A stretch of 37,212 bases of DNA from Butyrivibrio sp. MC2013 (lineage in GTDB: Bacteria; Bacillota; Clostridia; Lachnospirales; Lachnospiraceae), in the NCBI RefSeq assembly GCF_000424585.1, contig NZ_AUKE01000031.1, positions 1 to 37,212 on the forward strand, read 5' to 3'. Of this stretch, positions 19,190-26,508 are shown in pieces. Positions within the stretch are counted from its first letter, which is position 1, and every line of letters begins with the position of its first letter. The notes beneath the pieces were generated by a model. That model was not told the DNA's origin, did no database searches, and worked only from the letters and a program-made list of their open reading frames with translations. Made by a program: the position numbers and the translations under genes.

Positions 19190-21469
19190 TCAGTTTATTT
19201 CAAGTACTGTCTTGACATTCTTCTCAAAGAGAGCTGTAAAAGCCATGATCTCTTCTTTGGTCATTGCATATGACATAGCTACCAGATTAAATGACTGCCC
19301 CACCTTCTCGATATTAAAGGTCAGTCCGGAGAATGTCCTGATAGATGCTGCATGCTCTGCAGAAAATCTATGCTGCAATTCATGACCGCGTAGCCTGTGT
19401 TTATACTTGTTATTGCCTATGTAATTGATGGTGATCAGGGAATTAACCTCCCCGTATCTGTCCATCAGTTCCCTGAAGTCCACAATATTGTGAGCTATGC
19501 TTTCTTTAGCCTTATAGGCTACCTTACTAAAATATTCCTCCCTGACTTTATCATCTGACAGGTCAGGCCCATCTTCCCCATAATCACCGGTGGAAGATGT
19601 GATATATACACCTTTTGCCATAACACCATGGGTAGCAACCCTGTCAGGATCATCTCTTCCGTCAGACAAGAGCATATATGAGAAATCCTTTTGGCCTGTA
19701 TGATCAGCCAGCGTTTTTTCAAACACGCCTATCATGAATACTCCGGTGGAGAGCTTCTTGTCTCTGACTTTTTTGTCCAGCTCATCAGCAGGGACATCCT
19801 CCAGGATCTTGCTGATCACGATGGTATTTTCACCTGCATTTTTAAATAAGGATGCATAGTTTCTGCCACTGTACTGATCTCCCAGAAAATCCATGGCCTG
19901 CCTGTATTTATTACTGCCCTTCAGATCCGTCTCTTCATCGGAGATATCAAAAAGTGTGATCTTCTCCGGTGATACCATGGACTCGTTTCCATCGTATCTT
20001 GCGGAGATCTCATCAAAAAGATTGCAGAGACTGTTTTGATCATATACATAATGACTGGCTTTGATATGGAGGTATTTATGGCCTTCCAGTTCATTGGCAC
20101 TCTTATGATCGCAATAATCCCTGACACAGGATATGATATCTATCTGCATAGGAGCTTCTATCCTGCAATCAAGATTGCGAGCATATGAAGCTGTCCTGTA
20201 TTCTTTGAACAAAGCATCTGTGAAATAATAGAGAGCTACGACAGGTCCATCGTCCGATTTTCTCATAACAGATCCGTCTATCCTGCTCTGATATATCTCA
20301 TGAGCAGATAGAGTGTCATAGACAGCCTTCTTAAGCCTGACTTCATCTATGTCACCTTCAAGCTCATAATATCTGTCCATTTCTATGGCCTCTATACCAA
20401 CGCCGCCATTTTCCATAATGGTCTTTTGATATAACTGGGCAAAGGTCAGGGGGTAATCCTTTTTGCTGCTATCCTCCCAGATGTCACTATCACCCACATC
20501 GGGAATGACCCTCCACGGATAGTCATATCTGAGCTTGACATCATCCTCTGTATAGATCTCACATACATCAAAGGGCTTTACGATGCGGAGATATGGCATG
20601 AGCATATCTCTGATCTTCTTTTTGGAATCGATGTCCAGATCAGACACCTCAAGGAATCTGGAGGTATGGAACAAAAGGCCTCCGATCATATTATTCATGA
20701 ACAGGCCTCTCTTCATACCAATCTCAAATATTTTTACAAATCCTTCTGCATAGGAGATCAGAGTATCAGCATCCTTTTTGACACACTGAACCAGGGATGC
20801 ACTGTTGATATAATAGTGATATCCCACAAACTGAGGCAGATAGCAGATCTGACGGGCCAGATAATACGCCTCAAGATTAAAGGCTCCGTCTTCTGCAAAG
20901 CGTATTTCCTCATTAAATCTCAGATCATTCTTTTTTAGAAAATCATTGGAATAAATTTTGGATGTGACCATGCCCCATACACTGACAAAGGTCTTTTCAG
21001 CTTCCCAGTTATCACGGCTTACTATCAGCCTTGGAACGGACTGGTCCAGCAAAAATCCCTCGCCAAGAGGCAGGCCATCAGAGTCTTCCATCTCATATTC
21101 TCTTTTAAAGCACAGAATATCAGAATCAGTCTCCTTAATATTGCGCACTGCCACCTCCAGACAATCCGCAAGATAGCTGTCATCCCCGTCCAAAAAGCCC
21201 ACGTACCTGCCAGTTGCCATGGACAGACCATAATTTCTGGGGCTGGAGGGGGTTCTTGCATCATTATTAAGTTCAGGTGTCAGTACGCTGGGATAAGGCT
21301 TTACCATCTCCCTGACAGCCTCAATATACTGCTGCTCGCAATTATGAAGTACTATGATCCACTCTACATTCTCTATCCCTATGGTCTGGGACACCATGGA
21401 CCTGAAGCAGTCCTTAAAGATATCAAGATCAACATTATGGAAAGGTGTTACAACAGTAATATCTACCAT
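19190..21469 (-). CDS. GT2 glycosyltransferase fused to an NRPS condensation-like domain
   Basis: The 759-residue protein begins at ATG 21469 (GGGGGTAATT upstream); an earlier TTG at 21499 has no ribosome binding site. Residues 1 to about 320 are a GT-A glycosyltransferase with VTVVTPFHNV, NYGLSMATGRYVG and the DxD motif FLDGDD (about 92-97). Residues from about 335 are a condensation-type domain, starting with YPLTFAQLYQ as in the three NRPS-like proteins and carrying SHYVYDQ with catalytic His near 473. Like its relatives it lacks the first His. A sugar transferase joined to a condensation domain suggests that an acyl or peptidyl chain is passed to or from a glycosylated acceptor. That is inference, and the fusion is unusual. 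Gap to the preceding kinase gene: 34 nt. Confidence 0.85.
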   Translation of the reverse strand: MVDITVVTPFHNVDLDIFKDCFRSMVSQTIGIENVEWIIVLHNCEQQYIEAVREMVKPYPSVLTPELNNDARTPSSPRNYGLSMATGRYVGFLDGDDSYLADCLEVAVRNIKETDSDILCFKREYEMEDSDGLPLGEGFLLDQSVPRLIVSRDNWEAEKTFVSVWGMVTSKIYSNDFLKKNDLRFNEEIRFAEDGAFNLEAYYLARQICYLPQFVGYHYYINSASLVQCVKKDADTLISYAEGFVKIFEIGMKRGLFMNNMIGGLLFHTSRFLEVSDLDIDSKKKIRDMLMPYLRIVKPFDVCEIYTEDDVKLRYDYPWRVIPDVGDSDIWEDSSKKDYPLTFAQLYQKTIMENGGVGIEAIEMDRYYELEGDIDEVRLKKAVYDTLSAHEIYQSRIDGSVMRKSDDGPVVALYYFTDALFKEYRTASYARNLDCRIEAPMQIDIISCVRDYCDHKSANELEGHKYLHIKASHYVYDQNSLCNLFDEISARYDGNESMVSPEKITLFDISDEETDLKGSNKYRQAMDFLGDQYSGRNYASLFKNAGENTIVISKILEDVPADELDKKVRDKKLSTGVFMIGVFEKTLADHTGQKDFSYMLLSDGRDDPDRVATHGVMAKGVYITSSTGDYGEDGPDLSDDKVREEYFSKVAYKAKESIAHNIVDFRELMDRYGEVNSLITINYIGNNKYKHRLRGHELQHRFSAEHAASIRTFSGLTFNIEKVGQSFNLVAMSYAMTKEEIMAFTALFEKNVKTVLEIN

Positions 21470-21503
21470 AATTACCCCCGGCTCTGCAAAAGTGAACAAG
21501 AAT

Positions 21504-22694
21504 TTACCAGATAAAACCTTTGATCAATGAGTCTATATTGGGAATGAGATTTGCCTTTGCATCTTCAACGCTGGCTTTTATGATTTCATCTCCGGCGCCT
21601 CTTCCTACAATAGGTGCAAGTGCAACCTTTAATTTGGAATAGGCCCTGATCTGCAGATCCAGCGCATGTATCTCTTCAGGACTCCTGCCCTTAAAGTAAT
21701 GATCCAGCAGATAGTTCCATAGTCTCTTTATGAGCTCCACAGGCATGCCCGTATGGATCTGGGCATATTCAGGCGAGAGCTCTACCAGATTGGCCTGAGT
21801 GGCTGCTGTAGCGAGGAAATCAAGGATCGGATGACCTCTTCCCACATCACCCATATCTATTATTATGAGTTCACCGTTTTGGACCATGATATTGCGAGGA
21901 TGATAATCACCATGTATAAGTGTATTGCAATCCGGTATAGAATCCACCATCCTGCGAAGATCGCTTATCTCCCCGGGAGTGTACCAAGATGTACAGCCGT
22001 CTATATAAGACTGGTATATATCCTTTAATGCAGGAAAATCGTCTGCATTTACTTCTGTGGTATGAAATGATCTGTATAGCTCCACATACTGATCTGCATA
22101 CTTTTCAAAATTGTCCACATCATTTTTGATCACATCAGATAGAGATCTGGCATTTAACAGCTCAAATACCACACCAAAGCAGTCACCCACTTTGACAACA
22201 TCAAAGGTGATCGCAGTAGGTATGCCGCAAACAAATGACTTTTGAGCCAGAGCTCTCTCCCTGTTAATATCGGTCATATCCGCACCGGGAGCATATACCT
22301 TTACAATAGTATCTCCGGACAATCGGTAAACCTTACCGTTTGCGCCCTGACCTATGAGCTCACAGCCATCTACGGATATATTTCTGAGCCTCTTATGGAT
22401 CTCCAGGATATTGGTAAAACCTGTCATCTCAAATATTTCAAATACTTCGATAGACACATTGTTTACTACAAGAGTATCCTGCATCTCTTTTTTGAGCTTC
22501 AGAAGGCATCTAAGTCCCATACTGGAAATGTATTCCAGCTTATCAGCATCTATATCAATTCTTTTGGAAGGGTATTTGCCAAGAAGATCATTAAAAGCCT
22601 GTTCAACGTCAGGCGTGGTGATAGAATCCACCTTGCCATCTATACTTACATACAGGGTGTCGTCAGCGTGCCTTATAAAATGTACCAATTCCAT
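21504..22694 (-). CDS. STAS domain fused to an aminoglycoside-phosphotransferase-fold kinase
   Basis: The 396-residue protein has an N-terminal STAS/anti-sigma-antagonist-like domain (1 to about 105, with YISSMGLRCLL at 55-65). The C-terminal part is a small-molecule-kinase fold: glycine loop GQGANGKVY (115-123), Lys132, catalytic HGDYHPRN (261-268) and metal-binding IDMGD (279-283). It resembles the TIGR02172-type phosphotransferase group. In the STAS part the usual phospho-Ser position of DSSG appears to be Met59, with Ser57 and Ser58 just before. It is the first gene after the predicted promoter and heads the biosynthetic operon, so it could control the cluster or phosphorylate a sugar or aminoalcohol intermediate. 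The start has AAGGATGG upstream. Confidence 0.8.
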   Translation of the reverse strand: MELVHFIRHADDTLYVSIDGKVDSITTPDVEQAFNDLLGKYPSKRIDIDADKLEYISSMGLRCLLKLKKEMQDTLVVNNVSIEVFEIFEMTGFTNILEIHKRLRNISVDGCELIGQGANGKVYRLSGDTIVKVYAPGADMTDINRERALAQKSFVCGIPTAITFDVVKVGDCFGVVFELLNARSLSDVIKNDVDNFEKYADQYVELYRSFHTTEVNADDFPALKDIYQSYIDGCTSWYTPGEISDLRRMVDSIPDCNTLIHGDYHPRNIMVQNGELIIIDMGDVGRGHPILDFLATAATQANLVELSPEYAQIHTGMPVELIKRLWNYLLDHYFKGRSPEEIHALDLQIRAYSKLKVALAPIVGRGAGDEIIKASVEDAKANLIPNIDSLIKGFIW

Positions 22695-22761
22695 ATCAGA
22701 TCCATCCTTTCCTTTTTACAAGGTTTCAAGAAAAACTCGGACATAGAAACAGCTATTAATA

Positions 22762-22790
22762 ATTATATCAAATTATCGCCGTGGTAAACG
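22762..22790 (-). promoter_or_regulatory. Predicted extended -10 promoter of the biosynthetic operon
   Basis: On the minus strand, TGATATAAT (22762-22770) is a perfect extended -10 element. A weak -35 (GTTTAC or CGTTTA) lies 16-17 bp upstream at about 22784-22790. The site is in the 126-nt gap between the GGDEF gene and the STAS-kinase gene and would give a 5' leader of roughly 60 nt. Confidence 0.55.
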
Positions 22791-22819
22791 ATTTATTAAT
22801 AATTTATATACGTTTTACC
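22783..22819. repeat. Inverted repeat overlapping the -35 region (possible operator)
   Basis: The arms GGTAAACG (22783-22790) and CGTTTTACC (22811-22819) are separated by an AT-rich 20-nt spacer. One arm coincides with the weak -35 element and the other abuts the GGDEF stop codon. There is no T-run, so it is a poor terminator and a better candidate for a regulator-binding site. Confidence 0.35.
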
Positions 22820-22820
22820 G

Positions 22821-23909
22821 CTAGATGACTATTACTTTGTTTTTACCTGTATTTTTGGCCTTATAAAGAGCCTGGTCGACCCTCTGAAGGGTCTGGAGAT
22901 AATTGCCATTATATGCTGTGACACCTACAGAGATCGTAAAGTGTATGGGAGCATCATCTGCACTTTCTATATCGGTCCTAAACTGCTGCATACGCGCACA
23001 GGCATCAGTAACGGCACAATTTCTCAGGATTATCACAAATTCTTCACCGCCGTAGCGGATCACATAATCGTCAGCATGAGTCTCAGATGCCAGCTTCTTC
23101 CCCAAATACATCAGAGCAAGATCACCTGTATAGTGTCCGTTTTCATCATTGATTTTCTTAAAATCATCTATATCCAGCATAGCCATGGCTATCTGATCAT
23201 CGGGGGTGCTGTTCCTTATCCTGTTATTGCAGATGATCCGCTCTAAAAGATGCCTGTTATATACCTGAGTAAGGGGATCTGTGACCAGGGCTTTCTCCAG
23301 CTTCTGGCTCATCCTGTAATGATCCAGATAAAAGGCCGTCATGACATAATTAACAAGTACTATACCCGCAATACATGGAATCTCCAGTGCCAGGATCTGT
23401 TCATAATTGGAATAATGGACAAAAAGATTGGTGATGTATATCTCTGCAATATAAATTATCCCATTAATAACGGTATCCCTGTTGGTTGCCACATATGCAA
23501 TGACCATCCAAATTAGATTGACTATGATGATCCCTGTTGCGGAATTGCTGTTATCTACAAGAAGATAAGCTGTCCATATGGCTGTAATGCACATTCCATG
23601 ACCAAGAAAATAGTCCATGATGATCATAGTACGGGGATTGCTGCAAAAATGGGTAACTATAAAGAAAGCCGCAATAAATAAAAGGATAGAAAGCCTTGGA
23701 ATGATAGTGGGAAACAATGATCCATTTATCATGTAATCCGAATATATGAAACATAGAGTAGTAAGAGAAGCAACCACAAGACTAAGCTCCACGATGCCCT
23801 GATAATACAGGCATTTAGACCTGTAAAAGTCTTTTTTCTCATCAGCGCTCATGGAGAAAAGGTCTTTGAGCAAAGATGCTATAGTTCTAACGCCATCTAT
23901 AATTCTCAT
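22821..23909 (-). CDS. Membrane-bound GGDEF diguanylate cyclase
   Basis: The 362-residue protein has a hydrophobic N-terminal half (about 35-195) with around six predicted membrane segments, then a GGDEF domain with DPLTQVYNR (211-219), metal-binding DIDDF (246-250) and the active-site GGEEF (287-291). The second E is allowed in active cyclases, so it probably makes c-di-GMP. The usual inhibitory RxxD site upstream reads HADD (278-281), so product inhibition may be lost. It lies just upstream of the NRPS/GT operon but is separated from it by a promoter. The -10 TATAAT of its own promoter is at 23943-23948. Confidence 0.92.
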   Translation of the reverse strand: MRIIDGVRTIASLLKDLFSMSADEKKDFYRSKCLYYQGIVELSLVVASLTTLCFIYSDYMINGSLFPTIIPRLSILLFIAAFFIVTHFCSNPRTMIIMDYFLGHGMCITAIWTAYLLVDNSNSATGIIIVNLIWMVIAYVATNRDTVINGIIYIAEIYITNLFVHYSNYEQILALEIPCIAGIVLVNYVMTAFYLDHYRMSQKLEKALVTDPLTQVYNRHLLERIICNNRIRNSTPDDQIAMAMLDIDDFKKINDENGHYTGDLALMYLGKKLASETHADDYVIRYGGEEFVIILRNCAVTDACARMQQFRTDIESADDAPIHFTISVGVTAYNGNYLQTLQRVDQALYKAKNTGKNKVIVI

Positions 23910-23942
23910 ATCAGATACCTTTCATATTGTAACTAATACTCG

Positions 23943-23948
23943 ATTATA
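23943..23948 (-). promoter_or_regulatory. Predicted -10 element for the GGDEF gene
   Basis: TATAAT on the minus strand lies 34 nt upstream of the GGDEF start. No good -35 is present at the expected distance, so this is a partial promoter match. Confidence 0.35.
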
Positions 23949-24000
23949 TATCGTCATAAAAGCCGGTAATGATAAGTTAAATTCATTACTATAGTGCATG

Positions 24001-24037
24001 AAAATACCCCCTATCCGGTTGTACAGAATAGGGGGTA
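24001..24037 (-). terminator. Rho-independent terminator after the GNAT gene
   Basis: On the minus strand a perfect 10-bp stem TACCCCCTAT / ATAGGGGGTA (24028-24037 and 24005-24014) encloses a 13-nt loop and is followed by TTTTC. It begins 5 nt beyond the acetyltransferase stop codon and separates that gene from the GGDEF gene. Confidence 0.8.
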
Positions 24038-24041
24038 CATA

Positions 24042-24863
24042 TCATTCTCCATCCGGTCCTATCATAGCTATTTTTGCTTTTAGCTTAAAGCCAATATTCT
24101 GATAACATTTGTTGGAAGGAACATAGTCCGCATCGGCATAAAGAATAGGGGTTTTCCCTTCAGCAATTATCTCCTTGCACACTTCATAAATCAATTGTCC
24201 GGCATATGCCTTGCCGCGATCTGCTTCCGGTGTATAACACTGCGACACTGCTGTATACTCATCAGATTCAGGCCTCTTATCACAAAAAGAAACTTCGCGA
24301 CCGTTATTATCTCTCCACACATTAAGAACCTGCCTTTGCAGCTGCTCTTTTGCCGCCGAAATGCTTTCTTCTTCGCTTAGTACAACATCGCCGATGGCAA
24401 CAGAAGCCTCTCGGATAAGCCTGGCTGCAAGCATCACTTCATTTTCTTTCAATAAGTCACGATGTCCCTGCACCTGTTTCTTTGGTGGCACCGGGTTAGG
24501 ACATTCATAAGAAGCTATGTTTACTTTGATACCGAAATTTACACCATCTTCTTTAAGGCGTTTTATCAGGTACTCTGCAATTTCGTATTTTGTGTTGAAT
24601 TTATATTCAGTTATTGGTATAAATTCCGCTCTTATGGTGTTATAAATAGCATCAAGCTCGGCTTCTGTGACATCGTCAGGCGCCCATATCCATGTAGGAA
24701 ATACAGGAGCCGTATGAGCAATTACGATACGCTTATGATCGGTTATCACTTTCTTCACCGGACCGCCAAGCACTCTGTACAACACTGCAAATGGGATTTT
24801 CTCGTCTTCCAGTAAGTTCCTGACTTCTGTGTTTTCTTTGTTTTCATATACGTTCATACTCAT
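24042..24863 (-). CDS. GNAT-family acetyltransferase (two-part, 273 aa)
   Basis: The 273-residue protein has a C-terminal GNAT fold (about 180-273). The acetyl-CoA loop is EADRGKAYAGQLI and the final strand is NKCYQNIGFKLKAKI, as in FR47-like acetyltransferases. The N-terminal 150 residues contain a second alpha/beta region that may be a degenerate GNAT-like half. The substrate is unknown. The start has GGAGG close by; an ATG two codons later (24857) is slightly better spaced. The gene is monocistronic and ends in a strong terminator. Confidence 0.8.
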   Translation of the reverse strand: MSMNVYENKENTEVRNLLEDEKIPFAVLYRVLGGPVKKVITDHKRIVIAHTAPVFPTWIWAPDDVTEAELDAIYNTIRAEFIPITEYKFNTKYEIAEYLIKRLKEDGVNFGIKVNIASYECPNPVPPKKQVQGHRDLLKENEVMLAARLIREASVAIGDVVLSEEESISAAKEQLQRQVLNVWRDNNGREVSFCDKRPESDEYTAVSQCYTPEADRGKAYAGQLIYEVCKEIIAEGKTPILYADADYVPSNKCYQNIGFKLKAKIAMIGPDGE

Positions 24864-24945
24864 ACTGCCTCCAAATAAATTTCATCACTCTGAGTGTGGT
24901 ATCATCCACCAATTTATCATGATAGTTTTCACCTTCTAAATAACT

Positions 24946-25860
24946 TCAAATATCAATCGAAGTAAAGAATACCGTCACATATTCCTTATACTCTTCCGGG
25001 GCCGTCAGTATTGATTCAGCATGACCTGCTCCCTGAATAATGTGAAGTTCGCTGTACCCTTTCGTTCGTTCTTTCATATCCTCTGAGTTCTTCGGAAGGA
25101 TAAAAATGTCATCTGCGCCATGAATAAACAAAACCGGAATGGTGTTGTCGTCAAGTGAGTCTATGGGACGCATTTTCTTTATTGAATAATGGTACCGAAT
25201 TTTGCCGGTAATATCTGCCAGGTCAACCAGAAAAACAGGCACATGGGCATTTTTGTAACCTTCCTTCAGCACATTTTCAATATCCGAAAAACCGCAGTCC
25301 GCCACGGCAAAATCAACCTCGGGCTTATATTTCAAAGAAGTAATCGTTGTTGCAGCCCCAAGGGATTCACCATGAATGCCGAGAACTTCAATGTCTTTGT
25401 AACGGCTCCTTGTGTCATCTATAAGGCATTTTAAATCCTTACCTTCCCTTACTCCATATGTTGTAAAATCAGCCTCGTTTTCACCATGTCCCCTGAGGTC
25501 ATAAATGATGCAGTTAAAGCCCTGATCCATATACATCCGGACATATTTAAGAGAACCCATACGGTTGTCCGTATAGCCATGGGACAGGATTATATACTTT
25601 GATGACTCAACCGGATTTTTCAATAGCTCAACATGAAGCTCGTAGTCGTCAACCCCGTTTACCTGATAATCTGTCTTTTCAAGTCCATCATAAAAAGACG
25701 TATCATAGTGGTCAGTCTGCCACTTAAGAGCCTCATCAAGCGTCTGTCTTTTACCCGTCAAAATGAACGATGGAAGCCAGAACAAAAATGCCGTAAAAAG
25801 TACCAGCAAAACACCTGCAATAATCAGTATTATTTTAATCACTTTTCTTTTCCTCTTCAT
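24946..25860 (-). CDS. Membrane-anchored alpha/beta hydrolase
   Basis: I place the start at ATG 25860 (304 residues). A TTG at 25893 is open in frame but has no ribosome binding site, while AGGAG lies upstream of 25860. The N terminus has basic MKRKRK followed by a hydrophobic segment, so the protein is probably anchored with its catalytic part outside. The hydrolase motifs are ILSHGY (oxyanion region), the nucleophile elbow GESLG, GADD for the acidic residue and GAGHAES for the His. It resembles the serine aminopeptidase/acyl-esterase (Hydrolase_4) group often found in Firmicutes. The substrate is unknown. Confidence 0.85.
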   Translation of the reverse strand: MKRKRKVIKIILIIAGVLLVLFTAFLFWLPSFILTGKRQTLDEALKWQTDHYDTSFYDGLEKTDYQVNGVDDYELHVELLKNPVESSKYIILSHGYTDNRMGSLKYVRMYMDQGFNCIIYDLRGHGENEADFTTYGVREGKDLKCLIDDTRSRYKDIEVLGIHGESLGAATTITSLKYKPEVDFAVADCGFSDIENVLKEGYKNAHVPVFLVDLADITGKIRYHYSIKKMRPIDSLDDNTIPVLFIHGADDIFILPKNSEDMKERTKGYSELHIIQGAGHAESILTAPEEYKEYVTVFFTSIDI

Positions 25861-25876
25861 GATTTTATCCCTACTC

Positions 25877-25945
25877 CTATAGGATTCTATCAATTTCAGG
25901 CATTTTCAAAATATCACGAAGATTTGTAGATGAATTAGTTGACAT
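25877..25945 (-). CDS. Candidate 22-residue small ORF upstream of the hydrolase
   Basis: The frame begins with ATG behind a near-ideal GGAGGTGGGAC and encodes a polar 22-residue peptide, MSTNSSTNLRDIL then KMPEIDRIL. Its TAG stop touches the AGGAG of the hydrolase ribosome binding site, so it could couple translation of that gene. It may also be the surviving start of a lost gene. No family is recognised. Confidence 0.4.
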   Translation of the reverse strand: MSTNSSTNLRDILKMPEIDRIL

Positions 25946-25981
25946 GTCCCACCTCCATGCAAACTGTTCGAGCATGCGTAT

Positions 25982-26416
25982 CTAAATATCCTTCCTGAAA
26001 CATATGATACGATTGGCTTCCTCAAATCCCAGAGCCATATGGAATTTCAGACTTTCCTCATTGGCAAGCTCGCAATCACTGGCAAATTCTGTGCAGCCTT
26101 TTTCTTTGGCCCATTTTTCACATTCTGCCAACAGTTCTGCGGCATACCCCTTCTTTCGATATCGATCGACAATCAGAATCCCTTCAAGATATCCTACCGG
26201 TGAACTCTCTGTTCCTTCCACATAGTCATACCGTAACTGGCACTGAGCAAAACCAATCGGCTTCTCATCTTCATATTTGAGGAAGCAGACTGCTTCATCA
26301 TTCATCACCAGTTCACGAAACTCCTCTGCCATATCCTCCGAATCATGTTCTGTCCACATTTGGATTGCTAATGCTGCAAGTATTTCAGCGTCTTCCACTT
26401 TCGCTCTCTTAATCAT
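25982..26416 (-). CDS. AAC(6')-I-like aminoglycoside 6'-N-acetyltransferase (GNAT)
   Basis: The 144-residue GNAT protein closely follows the pattern of the short AAC(6')-Ig/Ih type enzymes. It begins with a TEHDSEDMAEEFRELV-like N-terminal helix and contains RYDYVEGTESSPVGYLEG, the acetyl-CoA loop YRKKGYAAELL, the block KGCTEFASDCEL and a final ALGFEEANRIICFRK strand. Family members acetylate the 6'-amino group of aminoglycosides. Resemblance was judged from memory of the family, so substrate range is inferred. The ATG has GGGGGAG upstream. It is surrounded by other modification genes and no mobile cassette signature is visible next to it. Confidence 0.75.
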   Translation of the reverse strand: MIKRAKVEDAEILAALAIQMWTEHDSEDMAEEFRELVMNDEAVCFLKYEDEKPIGFAQCQLRYDYVEGTESSPVGYLEGILIVDRYRKKGYAAELLAECEKWAKEKGCTEFASDCELANEESLKFHMALGFEEANRIICFRKDI

Positions 26417-26508
26417 CTATTTCTCCCCCACAAAATCCATTTTTTAACCGTCTCGAATTGCACACGGTAAAAACTGTAACACTTTCTATAAAGTACCGTA
26501 TATTCCGA

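Noticed and set aside
26441..26473. Terminator between the S66 peptidase and AAC(6')-like genes
   Set aside because: The stem TTTTTAACCGT/ACGGTAAAAA is short and mismatched with a long loop; too weak to call.
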